A stretch of DNA of 64,000 bases from Gordonia sp. PP30 (GCF_023100845.1 NZ_CP095864.1:2790001-2854000), one strand, 5' to 3'. Shown: positions 45,394-54,908, counted from the stretch's first letter. The notes: a model not told the origin generated them from the letters alone. Numbers and translations are program-made.

Positions 45394-46631
45394 GACGCCC
45401 CCTCCTCGCCGGTGGCCTCCGCGACGGTGACCTCGGCGAATTGGGCGTAGTCGGGTTCGTCTGCGTAGGCGTCGTCGAGCTGGCCGCGGATGGTCTCGAC
45501 GACGGTGCGGAAGCTGACGTAGCCGAGCAGCCGGCCCCCGGCGGTGGTGACCAGCGCGCCGTTCTGCCGGGCGGCCAGCATGGCGTCGAGCGCGTCGTGC
45601 AGGGTCGACGTCGGTGCGACGACCGACAGCCGCGGGTCCACGTACGCGGCGATCTGCGGCGCGGACTCGATCTCGTCCAGCGAGGGCCACGCGATCGGCC
45701 GGCCTGCCGCGTCGACCACCGCCACCCATCGTCCGCCCGCCGCGCGGACGCGAGCGGAGACCTCGCCGCTCGGCTCGCCGACGCGGGCGGTCATCACCTT
45801 GTCCATCCGCACGTCGGCCACCCGGCTGAAGGAGAGCTGCGCCAGCGTGGCGCCGGATCCGATGAATTCGGAGACGAACTCGGTCGCCGGATTCGCGAGG
45901 ATCTCGGCGGGCGTCGCGAACTGCTCGATCTTCCCGCCCTTGGACAGGATCAGGACGCGATCGCCGAGCTTGGTGGCCTCGTCGAAGTCGTGGGTGACGA
46001 TCACGATCGTCTTGCCCAGTTCCTGGTGGATCTCGATCAGGCTGTCCTGCAGACGCACCCGGGTGATCGGGTCCACCGCGCCGAAGGGCTCGTCCATCAG
46101 CAGCACCGGCGGATCGGCGGCCAGCGCGCGCGCCACCCCGACCCGCTGCTGCTGCCCGCCGGACATGTCCTTGGGCAGCCGCTTCGCGTACTCGGCGGGG
46201 TCGAGGCCGACCAGATCGAGCAGGTACTCGGTGCGTTCGGCGATGCGGCCGCGATCCCAGCCGAGGACGCGCGGGATCGCGCCGACGTTGCGTTCGACGG
46301 TCCAGTGCGGGAACAGGCCGCCGGACTGGATCACGTAGCCGATCGACTGGCGGAGCTTGTCGGGGTTCATCCGGGTGATGTCCCGGCCACCGATCACGAT
46401 CCGCCCCGACGTGGGCTCGATCAGCCGGTTGATCATCTTGAGCGTCGTCGTCTTGCCGCAGCCGGAGGGGCCGACGAAGGTGACGATCTCACCGGCGCCG
46501 ATCTCCAGATCGAGGTGCGCGACGGCCGGCTCGGACTGCCCGCGATAGCGCTTCTCCACCCCGTCGAGCACGATCGAGGCGCCGGTGATCTCCCGGTCGG
46601 TGTTCCCGCCTGCGGTACCGGTGGTGGTCAT
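45390..46631 (-). CDS. Compatible-solute ABC importer ATPase with CBS domains (OpuCA-like)
   Basis: 413-residue ATPase. Residues about 18-260 are the ABC domain: GPSGCGKTTTLKMINRLIEP (Walker A), SGGLFPHWTVERNVG Q-loop region, MSGGQQQRVGVARAL signature, LLMDEPFGAVDP Walker B and VTHDFDEA switch. Residues about 275-385 form a tandem CBS module (MDKVMTARVGE, then STLHDALDAMLAARQNGALV), which in OpuA-type systems senses ionic strength or cyclic nucleotides. So uptake is likely gated by osmotic state. It overlaps both permease genes by 4 bp. Confidence 0.92.
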   Translation of the reverse strand: MTTTGTAGGNTDREITGASIVLDGVEKRYRGQSEPAVAHLDLEIGAGEIVTFVGPSGCGKTTTLKMINRLIEPTSGRIVIGGRDITRMNPDKLRQSIGYVIQSGGLFPHWTVERNVGAIPRVLGWDRGRIAERTEYLLDLVGLDPAEYAKRLPKDMSGGQQQRVGVARALAADPPVLLMDEPFGAVDPITRVRLQDSLIEIHQELGKTIVIVTHDFDEATKLGDRVLILSKGGKIEQFATPAEILANPATEFVSEFIGSGATLAQLSFSRVADVRMDKVMTARVGEPSGEVSARVRAAGGRWVAVVDAAGRPIAWPSLDEIESAPQIAAYVDPRLSVVAPTSTLHDALDAMLAARQNGALVTTAGGRLLGYVSFRTVVETIRGQLDDAYADEPDYAQFAEVTVAEATGEEGAS

Positions 46632-47272
46632 GTCAAACCTTTCGAGATGGTCAGTCGTCCGAGCAGGACCAGCAGCGCGTCGAAGACGAGGGCGATGAGC
46701 ACGATGAGGATGGTGCCGGTCGACGCCATCTCCAGCGCGTTGGCGCCGCCCAGCCGGGACAGCCCGTTGAAGATCAGCGAGCCCAGGCCCGGGCCGAGGA
46801 CGTACGCGACGATGGCCGCCACGCCCACGATCATCTGGGTGGACACCCGGATCCCGGTGAGGATCACCGGCCAGGCCATCGGCAGTTCGACGGTGAGCAG
46901 GATCCGCCAGCGCGGCAGCCCGATCCCGCGCGCCGACTCGATCAGGCTCGGCGGCACCGAGCGCAGGCCGACGATGGCGTTGCCGATCACCGGCATGGCC
47001 GCGAAGAAGGCCAGCATCGTGAACGACGGCGGCACCCCCAGCCCGAGCGGCACGATGAGCAGCGCCAGCAGCGCGAGCGACGGGATGGTCAGCGCCACCC
47101 GGCTCGACGTCAGCGTCAGTGCCGACAGGATCGGCAGCCGGTACACCGCCACGGCGAGCACGATCGCCACCACGGTGCCGACGAGCACCGTCTGGAAACA
47201 CAGCGACGCGTGCTGATAGGTGAGGAAGGTCAGTGTCCCGCGGTGACCGGAGATGTAATGCCAGAGATTCAC
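46628..47272 (-). CDS. Compatible-solute ABC importer permease (OpuCD-like)
   Basis: 214-residue first gene of the operon; about five to six hydrophobic segments. It contains LTIPSLALLALLIVPLGLGV, NAIVGLRSVPPSLIESARGIGLPRWRILLTVELP with the EAA-type loop, and GVAAIVAYVLGPGLGSLIF. It forms the heteromeric channel with the 44632 permease. The GTG start is preceded by GGGAGG at some distance. The promoter must lie in the 553-bp gap shared with the PucR-type gene. Confidence 0.9.
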   Translation of the reverse strand: MNLWHYISGHRGTLTFLTYQHASLCFQTVLVGTVVAIVLAVAVYRLPILSALTLTSSRVALTIPSLALLALLIVPLGLGVPPSFTMLAFFAAMPVIGNAIVGLRSVPPSLIESARGIGLPRWRILLTVELPMAWPVILTGIRVSTQMIVGVAAIVAYVLGPGLGSLIFNGLSRLGGANALEMASTGTILIVLIALVFDALLVLLGRLTISKGLT

Positions 47273-47825
47273 CGCTCACCGGCCTCCCGGCGAGCAGGCG
47301 ACTCCTCTCGTGCGGCCGGGGAATCTGGGAACTCCGCGCCCCGTCCCGGTGCCGGGGCACCCGATCCGCCGATCACGGCGTCGTCGGTCGGGGAAATATC
47401 GGTCTTCGGCGAGCATCGTCTTGCGTCCTTCCGCCCTGCGAACCCGGGCGAACCGCCCGAAGGATCGTTTTCTTACGGATGTATCGAACGTACCGAGATC
47501 CGCCGGGTCGTGGACGAGCGGCAGGTCAGCGCGCGTGTCGTGGAGTGATCCGGCGCACATCCAGCGACCCGGTCAGGGCACGTTCCCGCACATCGGACCG
47601 TGCGAGTCAGGCGCGCGCCGTCGACTGCCGACGACGATCCCGCGAATCGTGCGAGTGCCACAGAACCCGACGAACGTCGATGTCGTTCTCGTGTTCCACG
47701 ACGAGGCGGCAGGACCGGATACCCGTCGAGCCCGGACGGCGTGTCGCCCGGCGACGCGGTATCCCGCACGGCAGAAACCGACGATTCCGCCACCTCCGGG
47801 CACGTATGCCGACGACAATGCTCTG
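47273..47825. other. Divergent control region between the OpuC operon and the PucR-type gene
   Basis: 553 bp with no gene I can support; the open frames across it are Arg-rich. Slightly A/T-richer DNA around 47465-47500 (GATCGTTTTCTTACGGATG) is the best place for promoters. I saw no clear palindromic operator or -10/-35 pair at either gene start. Confidence 0.4.
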
Positions 47826-49037
47826 ATGGTGCCCCGAAGCGCAGCGAATCCGGAGATCACCGCCGAACTGGCGCGGATCGGCGAGGCGCTCGCTCAGCGG
47901 CTCGGCCGGATGTCCGAGGACATCACCGCGGCCATTCACCGCGACATCGTCTTCTATGCCACCTCGGACATCGTCCCGCGTGAAATGACCCACGATGTCG
48001 TCCAGATCAACTTCGCCTACGTCATCGACGCCATCACCACCGATTCGAACTTCGACACCACACCGGCCCGCCGCACCGGCGCCCAGCGAGCGGCGCTCGG
48101 CGTGCCATTGGCCTCGCTGATGCATGCCTACCGGATCGGCTTCCAGGGGGTGTGGCGAGAGTTCCGCGCCGTCGTCGAGGCCGACACCAGCTTCTCGCGA
48201 CCGGCGATCCTGGAGGCCTCCGAGCGCCTATGGATCGGCCACGACCGTTTCGCGACCGACATGGCCGAAGCCCACCGCGAGTACACCACCGAGCGGATTC
48301 TCGACGACGCCGCCGAACGAGCCGTCCTCACTGAACGCTTGCTCGAGGGGCGCACCACGGCCGACATGAGTCTCTGGGAGATCGCGGCGCTGGTCCGCAT
48401 GCCGGCCCGCGGCCCATATGTCGCCGTGGCCGCGACGTCGACTCCCGGCGGTCCGCCGCTGCCGGCCATCGAGAACAAACTGCGGAGCATCGACCTGCGC
48501 TCGACGTGGCGGCTGCTCCCCGATCAGCAGATCGGCATGGTGCACGTGCCCTCGGCGGAGATGCACACCGCTCTGCTGGATCTGCTCGGGCGGGTGGCCA
48601 CCGGCCGCGTCGGGGTGAGCGCACGATTCACAGATCTCACCGATACCCCCAAGGCCCTCCGGTACGCGCGCTTCGCCCTCAGCGGCCCCGGCGACGGGGT
48701 CACCGTCTTCGATGACTCGGTGCTCGGCATCGCTGCGGTCAGCACCCCCGATGTGAGCACCGACCTCGCCGAGACCGTGCTCCATCGCCTGTACGGGCTG
48801 GCTGCCGAAGACCGCGAACCGTTGTTCGAGACCTTTCGCGCATGGACCGATGCCGACGGAAACGTCGCCGCCACCGCCGAAGCGCTCTTCGTCCACCGCA
48901 ACACCGTGCGTCACCGGCTTCGGCGGATCGAAGACCTCACCGGTCGTTCCACGACGTCTCCGCGCGAGCTCGCCGAACTCTGCCTGGCCTTCGAGGTGGA
49001 CGCGCGCCTGACGGTTCCGGAATCGCACCACGGTTGA
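47826..49037 (+). CDS. PucR/CdaR-family transcriptional regulator
   Basis: 403-residue regulator. The N-terminal half is helical (IGEALAQRLGRMSEDITAAI, PLASLMHAYRIGFQGVWREF) like the RsbT-co-antagonist-type sensor domain of these proteins. A central GGDEF-like degenerate domain spans about 180-300. The C-terminus is the PucR helix-turn-helix: NVAATAEALFVHRNTVRHRL followed by RRIEDLTGRS. These are usually activators that respond to small metabolites. It precedes the acyl-CoA ligase-phaC-phaJ-phaZ genes in the same direction, which makes it the candidate regulator of that module. The first ATG giving the domain start is used. Confidence 0.85.
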   Translation: MVPRSAANPEITAELARIGEALAQRLGRMSEDITAAIHRDIVFYATSDIVPREMTHDVVQINFAYVIDAITTDSNFDTTPARRTGAQRAALGVPLASLMHAYRIGFQGVWREFRAVVEADTSFSRPAILEASERLWIGHDRFATDMAEAHREYTTERILDDAAERAVLTERLLEGRTTADMSLWEIAALVRMPARGPYVAVAATSTPGGPPLPAIENKLRSIDLRSTWRLLPDQQIGMVHVPSAEMHTALLDLLGRVATGRVGVSARFTDLTDTPKALRYARFALSGPGDGVTVFDDSVLGIAAVSTPDVSTDLAETVLHRLYGLAAEDREPLFETFRAWTDADGNVAATAEALFVHRNTVRHRLRRIEDLTGRSTTSPRELAELCLAFEVDARLTVPESHHG

Positions 49038-49169
49038 TCCGGACCGGCCGACTGTGCTTGTGCACACTCGGAGCGGGATTCGTGTTGTCTCTCGCACCAT
49101 CGCCCAGCAGAGTGATGGAGCACATGCTTGAGGGGAGGCAGAACCGGCTTCCCGAGAGAAAGTCCGAGC

Positions 49170-50690
49170 ATGGTCAATCTGAGTCAGAATCTCGTCGACG
49201 CGGCCCGTCGACATCCCGAAAGGACCGCACTCACCTGCGGTGACGTCACCTACACCTATTCCGCATTCGACACGGCGGCAGCCGCTTTCGCGACCTATCT
49301 GACCGGGCAGGGCGTCTGTCCGGGTGACCGTGTCGGACTCATGCTGCCCAACGTGCCCGAGTTCGCGATCATGTTCTACGGAATCCTGCGCGCCGGGGCG
49401 ATCGCCGTCCCGATGAATCCGTTGCTCAAGTCCCGCGAGATCTCCTACTACCTGTCCAATACCGGCGCCACCGCGATTTTCGCAACACCGGCCTTCGCCG
49501 ACGAGGCTCGCACCGGCGCGGCAACGGCCGGCGCCCGATGCCTGGTTGTCGACGACACGCTGGCCGAGTCCATCGGATCCTGCACCCCGCAAGACCACCC
49601 GATTGATCGGGCGGGCGGCGACACCGCCGTCATCCTGCACACGTCCGGAACCACGGGAGCACCCAAGGGGGCCGAACTGACGCATGCCGGCCTCGGCCGC
49701 AACGCCGAGGTCACCCAGCGGACCCTGATCACCGCCACCGAGTCCGACGTGGTGATGGGCTGCCTGCCACTCTTCCACGTCTTCGGCCTCACGTGCGGGC
49801 TCAATGCGGCGGTGATCGCCGGCGCCGCGCTGAGTCTCATCCCACGATTCGATCCGCGTCTGGTCCTCGACACGATCGCCGCCGATCGTGTCACGATCTT
49901 CGAGGGAGTGCCGACGATGTACTCGGCGTTGATCTCCGAACGCACCGCCGACGACGACACCCGTTCGTTGCGTGTGTGCATCTCGGGCGGGGCCGCCTTG
50001 CCGACCCAGGTGATCGCGGACTTCGAATCCGCCTTCGACGCGATGATCCTCGAGGGTTACGGACTCTCCGAGACCTCGCCCGTCGCCTGCTTCAATCATC
50101 CCGATCGCACCCGAAAGGCAGGCACCATCGGCACCCCCATCGAGGGCGTCGAGATGCGCATCGTCGACGTCGAGGGGAACCCGGCTCCCGTCGAGCAACC
50201 CGGGGAGGTGCAGATCCGCGGCCACAACATCATGAAGGGCTACTGGAACCTCCCCGAGGCCACCGCTGAAGCCATCGACGGCGATGGATGGTTCTCCACC
50301 GGAGACATCGGCGTCTACGACGACGACGGCTACTTCCGCATCGTCGACCGCACCAAGGACCTGATCATTCGCGGCGGTCTCAACATCTATCCCCGCGAGG
50401 TGGAGGAGGTCATCTACGAGCACCCGGCCGTCGAGGCCGCGGCAGTGATCGCCGTTCCGCACCCCACCCTCGGTGAAGAGGTAGGCGCCGCCATCGCACT
50501 GAAACAGGGCGAAACGCTCACCGAGGACGAACTGCGCAGGTACGTCAAGGAGCGGGTCGCCGCCTACAAGTACCCGCGCCATGTGTGGTTCGTCGAGAGG
50601 CTCCCCACCGGCGCCACCGGCAAGATCCAGAAACGCGACATCGGCGTCCCAGCCGCCGTCGCCGATTCCCTGACAGGCAAGGAGGCCTGA
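49170..50690 (+). CDS. Acyl-CoA ligase (AMP-binding)
   Basis: 506-residue ANL-superfamily enzyme that adenylates a carboxylic acid and transfers it to CoA. The phosphate loop is LHTSGTTGAPKGAELTH, followed by EGYGLSETSPVACFN, GWFSTGDIGVYDDDGYFRIV, RTKDLIIRGGLNIYPREVEE and the catalytic lysine in GATGKIQKRDI. It resembles long- or medium-chain fatty-acid ligases. Being 3 bp upstream of phaC, it probably supplies hydroxyacyl- or acyl-CoA for polymer synthesis, or recycles released acids. Confidence 0.9.
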   Translation: MVNLSQNLVDAARRHPERTALTCGDVTYTYSAFDTAAAAFATYLTGQGVCPGDRVGLMLPNVPEFAIMFYGILRAGAIAVPMNPLLKSREISYYLSNTGATAIFATPAFADEARTGAATAGARCLVVDDTLAESIGSCTPQDHPIDRAGGDTAVILHTSGTTGAPKGAELTHAGLGRNAEVTQRTLITATESDVVMGCLPLFHVFGLTCGLNAAVIAGAALSLIPRFDPRLVLDTIAADRVTIFEGVPTMYSALISERTADDDTRSLRVCISGGAALPTQVIADFESAFDAMILEGYGLSETSPVACFNHPDRTRKAGTIGTPIEGVEMRIVDVEGNPAPVEQPGEVQIRGHNIMKGYWNLPEATAEAIDGDGWFSTGDIGVYDDDGYFRIVDRTKDLIIRGGLNIYPREVEEVIYEHPAVEAAAVIAVPHPTLGEEVGAAIALKQGETLTEDELRRYVKERVAAYKYPRHVWFVERLPTGATGKIQKRDIGVPAAVADSLTGKEA

Positions 50691-50693
50691 ACC

Positions 50694-52394
50694 ATGACCA
50701 TCGCACAGAATCAGGCGGCCGCCGGCGAGATCGCCGCCCCTCTCGATCTGCTCCTGGTGAACTCCACCAAGTCCTTCACCCGTCGGATGATCCCGGACGG
50801 GGCCGTCGCCCGCTTCGGCGCGTCCCTGGTCAAACAACCGATCTCGGTGGCGGAGATGGGCGCCGGACTCGCCAAGGAGATCGGCACCATCGCGCTGGGC
50901 CGATCACAGCGGGTGCCGGCGCGCTCGGACAAGCGATTCTCCGATCCGGCATGGTCCCAGAACCCGCTGCTGCGCAGGCTGGAACAGAGCTATCTCGCCA
51001 CCTCGGATACCCTGGAAAGGCTGTACGCCGCCGCCGATCTCGATTGGAAAGACGCGGAGAAGGTTCGGTTCGTCCTCGACAACATCATCGAGGGTCTGGC
51101 GCCCACGAACAACGTTCTGCTCAACCCTCAGGGCTGGAAGGCGCTCATCGACACCGGCGGGCTGTCCGCTTACCGCGGTTTCAGGGCATTCGTTCGGGAT
51201 ATGGCCAGCAAGCCACGGGTGCCGGCGATGGTCGAGCCCGATGCGTTCAGTGTCGGCGAGACCGTGGCGGCCACCAAGGGCACGGTGGTCCTGCGAACCA
51301 AGATGTTCGAACTCATCCAGTACGCTCCGCAGACCAAGCAGGTCAGCAACATCCCGCTGTTGATGGTCCCCCCGGTGATCAACAAGTACTACATCATGGA
51401 CATCGCCCCCAAGCGCAGCATGATCGAGTATTACGTGCAGAACGGCCAGCAGGTGTTCGCCATCTCGTGGCGCAACCCCAAAGCACGCCACCGCAACTGG
51501 GGGTTCGATGCGTACGGTCAGGCGATCATCGATGCCATCGACGCATCTCAGACGATCACCGGAGCCGACACCACCAACGTCTTCGGTACCTGCTCCGGTG
51601 GAATTCTCTCCGCGATGGTTCTGGCTCATCTGGCCGCGACCGGACAGGCCGACAAGGTCGGTGCACTCACCCTCGCGGTCACGGTCCTCGATCAGACACA
51701 GGCCGGCTTCACCGCATCGCTGACCAGCGAGCACTCGGCGCACGCGGCGATTCAGCAGTCCTCGTCGAAGGGGTACCTGGACGGCCGCGCGATGGCCGAG
51801 ATGTTCGCCTGGCTGCGCCCTACGGACCTGATCTGGCGGTACTGGGTCAATAATTACATCCAGGGCCGTACCCCGCCACCGTTCGACGTGCTGTTCTGGA
51901 ATGCCGACACCACGCGGATGACGGCCGCACTCCACAAGGACATGGTTCTGATGGGTCTTGGCAACGACCTGGTCACACCGGGTGCTGCGACGATGCTCGG
52001 GTCCCCGGTGGACCTTGGCGCCATCGACTGCGACTCGTATGTGATCGGCGGCGTCGCCGACCATATCTGCCCGTGGCAAGCCACCTACCGCAGCGCCGCG
52101 CTCCTCGGCGGAAAGAGCAACCGGTATGTGCTGTCCACGAGCGGGCATATCGCCTCACTGGTCAATCCACCGGGCAACCCCAAGGCATCGTTTCGCACCG
52201 CCGACGTCGACGCCGAACTCGATCCCGACGATTGGCGGGACGCCGCGGAGAAGAAGCCCGACTCCTGGTGGCCGGATCACCTGCGGTGGCTCACCGAGCA
52301 CGGCGGCACGATCGTCGATGCACCCTCGGCACTCGGCGCCGCGGGATTCGAACCCCTCGCCCCGGCGCCTGGCACTTACGTGCTCGAGAACTGA
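50694..52394 (+). CDS. phaC: Polyhydroxyalkanoate synthase
   Basis: 566-residue class I-type PHA synthase that polymerises (R)-3-hydroxyacyl-CoA into storage polyester on granules. The lipase-like box FGTCSGGILSAM contains the nucleophile Cys300, which replaces serine as in all PhaC. Other conserved parts are NPLLRRLEQSYLATSDTLER, PLLMVPPVINKYYIMDIAP, VFAISWRNPKARHRNWGFD, the aspartate in GGVADHICPW and the histidine in LSTSGHIASLVNPP. AAGGAGG precedes the ATG. It forms an operon with ligase, phaJ and phaZ-like genes. Confidence 0.96.
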   Translation: MTIAQNQAAAGEIAAPLDLLLVNSTKSFTRRMIPDGAVARFGASLVKQPISVAEMGAGLAKEIGTIALGRSQRVPARSDKRFSDPAWSQNPLLRRLEQSYLATSDTLERLYAAADLDWKDAEKVRFVLDNIIEGLAPTNNVLLNPQGWKALIDTGGLSAYRGFRAFVRDMASKPRVPAMVEPDAFSVGETVAATKGTVVLRTKMFELIQYAPQTKQVSNIPLLMVPPVINKYYIMDIAPKRSMIEYYVQNGQQVFAISWRNPKARHRNWGFDAYGQAIIDAIDASQTITGADTTNVFGTCSGGILSAMVLAHLAATGQADKVGALTLAVTVLDQTQAGFTASLTSEHSAHAAIQQSSSKGYLDGRAMAEMFAWLRPTDLIWRYWVNNYIQGRTPPPFDVLFWNADTTRMTAALHKDMVLMGLGNDLVTPGAATMLGSPVDLGAIDCDSYVIGGVADHICPWQATYRSAALLGGKSNRYVLSTSGHIASLVNPPGNPKASFRTADVDAELDPDDWRDAAEKKPDSWWPDHLRWLTEHGGTIVDAPSALGAAGFEPLAPAPGTYVLEN

Positions 52395-52421
52395 CCCGGA
52401 CACATTTCCCGAAGGAAGATC

Positions 52422-52874
52422 ATGACAACCCGAATCGACAGCCTTTCGCACATCGCCGACCACGTCGGCAGCCCGCTGGGCACCACCGACTGGATCCTGA
52501 TCACTCAGGAGCAGGTGAGCCTGTTCGCCGAGGCCACCGGCGATCACCAGTGGATCCATGTCGACGTGGAGCGCGCCGCAGCTGGCCCCTTCGGGGGGAC
52601 CATCGCCCACGGCTATCTCACCTTGTCCCTGGCGCCGCGCTTCCTTGCCGAGACCGTCGAGATCGGCGGTGTCACGGCGGCCCTGAACTACGGGCTGAAC
52701 AAGGTCCGGTTCCCCGCTCCGGTCCCCGTCGGGTCCCGCATTCGCGGGCACGTCGCCCTCACCGCGGCCCAGTCCAAGCCGGCAGGCATCGAGGTGGTCT
52801 ACACACTGACCGCCGAACTCGAAGGCGGACAACGACCGGCCTGCGTCGCCGAATGCGTGGTGCTCTACCGATGA
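52422..52874 (+). CDS. phaJ: MaoC-like (R)-specific enoyl-CoA hydratase (PhaJ type)
   Basis: 150-residue single hot-dog hydratase. The catalytic dyad is in ATGDHQWIHVD, with Asp41 and His46 at the five-residue spacing of (R)-hydratases. PFGGTIAHGYLTLSLAPRF and NYGLNKVRFPAPVPVGSRIR are the family core. It would convert beta-oxidation enoyl-CoA into (R)-3-hydroxyacyl-CoA, the substrate of the PhaC encoded 27 bp upstream. A GAAGGAAG ribosome-binding site is present, and the stop overlaps the next ATG. Confidence 0.92.
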   Translation: MTTRIDSLSHIADHVGSPLGTTDWILITQEQVSLFAEATGDHQWIHVDVERAAAGPFGGTIAHGYLTLSLAPRFLAETVEIGGVTAALNYGLNKVRFPAPVPVGSRIRGHVALTAAQSKPAGIEVVYTLTAELEGGQRPACVAECVVLYR

Positions 52875-53758
52875 ACGACGTGACTCCCACACCGGCGGAA
52901 ACCTCTTCCGACGACGTCTACCTCGCCACCGGAGGCCAGCGCATTCGCGTCCGCTACCGCCCCGGAATAGGCATTCCGCTTGTGCTCTGCAACGGAATCG
53001 GTGCGAGCCTGGAGATCCTTGACCCGTTGGTAGACAACCTTGATCCGAATCGCCCGGTGGTGCGTTTCGACGTGCCGGGTACCGGCGAATCGCCACCGTC
53101 ACTGGTGCCGTACGGATTCCCGTACCTCGCATGGGTGCTGGGCCGGGTGCTCGATCGCCTCGAGATCGATGTCGTCGACGTCCTGGGATTGTCCTGGGGA
53201 GGTGCACTGGCGCAGCAATTCGCGTTCCAGAATCCCTTCCGGTGCCGGCGCCTCATCCTGGTGGCCACCGGCAGCGGCATGATCATGGTTCCCGGTAAAC
53301 CATCGGTGCTATCGAAGATGCTGACGCCGCGGCGCTTCCGCGACCCGTCGTATGGCGCATCGATCGCTCCCGACCTCTACGGCGGTCAGGTCCGCGAACA
53401 CGGTCACGATGTCGGCGAACTGTTCGTCCGGCAACTCCACGCCGGTTCGCTCCGCGGGTATCTGCACCAACTACTCGCCGGGTCGATGTGGACGTCGATC
53501 TTCGCACTGCCCGCGATTCGTCAACGCACTCTGATCATCGCCGGAACCGATGATCCGATCATCCCGATGGCCAATGCGCGGATTCTGTCGTCCCTCCTTC
53601 CGCGGGCGACTGTGCACGCGCACGGAGGCGGACACATCGATCTGGTGATGCGGGCCGATGTCTTCGGGCCGGTGATCGACGATTTCCTCGGACTCACCAC
53701 ACCGTCCACGCGCCGCAAGCGGCCGGGCATCGAGATCCGGCTCACGCCGGGCGGGTAG
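52871..53758 (+). CDS. phaZ: Alpha/beta hydrolase, intracellular PHA depolymerase-like
   Basis: 295-residue alpha/beta-hydrolase. The oxyanion strand is VLCNGIGASLEIL, the nucleophile Ser in GLSWGGALAQQFA, the acid in AGTDDPIIP and the histidine in HGGGHIDLV. The close resemblance to the Pseudomonas-type depolymerase group (poly-3-hydroxyalkanoate depolymerase, TIGR02240) and its place as last gene of the phaC operon suggest mobilisation of stored polymer. A more general esterase role is possible. It overlaps phaJ by 4 bp (ATGA), and a hairpin follows. Confidence 0.83.
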   Translation: MNDVTPTPAETSSDDVYLATGGQRIRVRYRPGIGIPLVLCNGIGASLEILDPLVDNLDPNRPVVRFDVPGTGESPPSLVPYGFPYLAWVLGRVLDRLEIDVVDVLGLSWGGALAQQFAFQNPFRCRRLILVATGSGMIMVPGKPSVLSKMLTPRRFRDPSYGASIAPDLYGGQVREHGHDVGELFVRQLHAGSLRGYLHQLLAGSMWTSIFALPAIRQRTLIIAGTDDPIIPMANARILSSLLPRATVHAHGGGHIDLVMRADVFGPVIDDFLGLTTPSTRRKRPGIEIRLTPGG

Positions 53759-53796
53759 AGCCCCGCAACCGCCAGGTAGTGACCGAATGCCGACCA

Positions 53797-53823
53797 CTCG
53801 CCGGCTCCGCCTGAGCCGGCGGG
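53797..53823 (+). terminator. Hairpin after the pha operon
   Basis: An 11-pair stem (CGCCGGCTC core, one G-T pair) with 5-nt loop CGCCT lies about 40 bp past the phaZ-like stop and just beyond the 3' end of the convergent tRNA-Val gene. Confidence 0.55.
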
Positions 53824-53870
53824 CGGCCACCCATCAAGTCGCAGCGACACCACCCGTTCGGCAGGAGAGG

Positions 53871-53942
53871 TGCGCACAGTAGGGATCGAACCTACGACCA
53901 CTGGTGTGTAAAACCAGGGCTCTACCGCTGAGCTATGTGCGC
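53871..53942 (-). tRNA. tRNA-Val, anticodon TAC
   Basis: 72-nt cloverleaf on the minus strand. The acceptor is GCGCACA/TGTGCGC with discriminator A, the D arm AGCTCAGCGGTAGAGC, the anticodon stem CTGGT/ACCAG around loop TTTACAC (anticodon TAC), and the T arm GTAGGTTCGATCCCTAC. CCA is not encoded. It reads GUA and, by wobble, other valine codons. Confidence 0.95.
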
Positions 53943-54095
53943 GCGATCGGGGCGGGGCCGCCGACTGTGAGAAAGATACCGTCCCCGCTGGCCTGCCCCA
54001 AACCGGGCCGCGAGGCGCGCCGGGAGACAATCCTCCCGCTACCCGGGCGTCGGGGTTAGCGTTAGGCACCCAGCCCGCGAGAAGAGGAGACCACG

Positions 54096-54908
54096 ATGGT
54101 CACCCGCATCCCCCGGCAGCCCGTGATCGACGCCCTGCGCGACGAGTGGGCCACGCTCGACGCACTGGCCTCCGGCCTCGACGACGCGCAGTGGTCGGCG
54201 CCGTCGATCCTGCCCGGGTGGACCGTCGCCGACATCGTGGCCCACATCGCGGGCACCGAGTGGTCGCTGACCGGCCGAGAGATCGAGGCCACGCGCGACG
54301 TCGCCGCGCTGGAGCATGTCCGCAATCCGATCGGCGAACTGAACGAGAAGTGGCTCGACCACTACCGCGCCCGGTCCCGCGAGGAGCTGATGCGCGACTT
54401 CCGCGAGGTCACCGCGCAGCGGCTCGACGCCCTCGAGGGCATGACCGAACAGCAGTGGGACGCCGAGGGCTTCACCCCCGCCGGGAAGGACTCGTACGGC
54501 CGGTTCATGCGGATCCGGGTGTTCGACTGCTGGATCCACGAGGTGGATATCCGCGACACGCTCGGCCTCGGCGAACCGGACGACCTCCTGCCGGCCACCT
54601 GGGCGCGGAAGGAGATGAGCGCCTCGCTCCCCTTCCTGATCGGCAAGAAGGCCGGCGCGCCGGCGGGCACCGCGGTGACCGTCGACTTCACCGGCCCCGC
54701 ACCACGGCAGGTGCACGTCGCCGTCGAGGAACGCGCCGCGATCGTGCCCGAACTCGACGGCCCCGCCGACGTGACCCTGCGCGTCGGCCTCGCCGACTGG
54801 GCCCGGCTCATCGGCGGGCGCACCACCGCCGATCCGGCACGCGTGACGATCGAGGGCGACGAGGAACTCGGCCGCCGAATCGTCGCGAGTCTGCACTACA
54901 TGATCTGA
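54096..54908 (+). CDS. Maleylpyruvate isomerase-type mycothiol-dependent enzyme
   Basis: 270-residue DinB-fold protein. The N-terminal helical bundle carries the metal-binding histidines (ILPGWTVADIVAHIAGTEW and FDCWIHEVDIRD), and the C-terminal part is the MDMPI/SCP2-like domain ending with a LTVRVGLADWARLIGGR-like stretch. Members use mycothiol, the low-molecular-weight thiol of actinobacteria, in isomerisation or conjugation reactions. The specific substrate is unknown. GAAGAGGAG lies upstream of the ATG. Confidence 0.85.
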   Translation: MVTRIPRQPVIDALRDEWATLDALASGLDDAQWSAPSILPGWTVADIVAHIAGTEWSLTGREIEATRDVAALEHVRNPIGELNEKWLDHYRARSREELMRDFREVTAQRLDALEGMTEQQWDAEGFTPAGKDSYGRFMRIRVFDCWIHEVDIRDTLGLGEPDDLLPATWARKEMSASLPFLIGKKAGAPAGTAVTVDFTGPAPRQVHVAVEERAAIVPELDGPADVTLRVGLADWARLIGGRTTADPARVTIEGDEELGRRIVASLHYMI

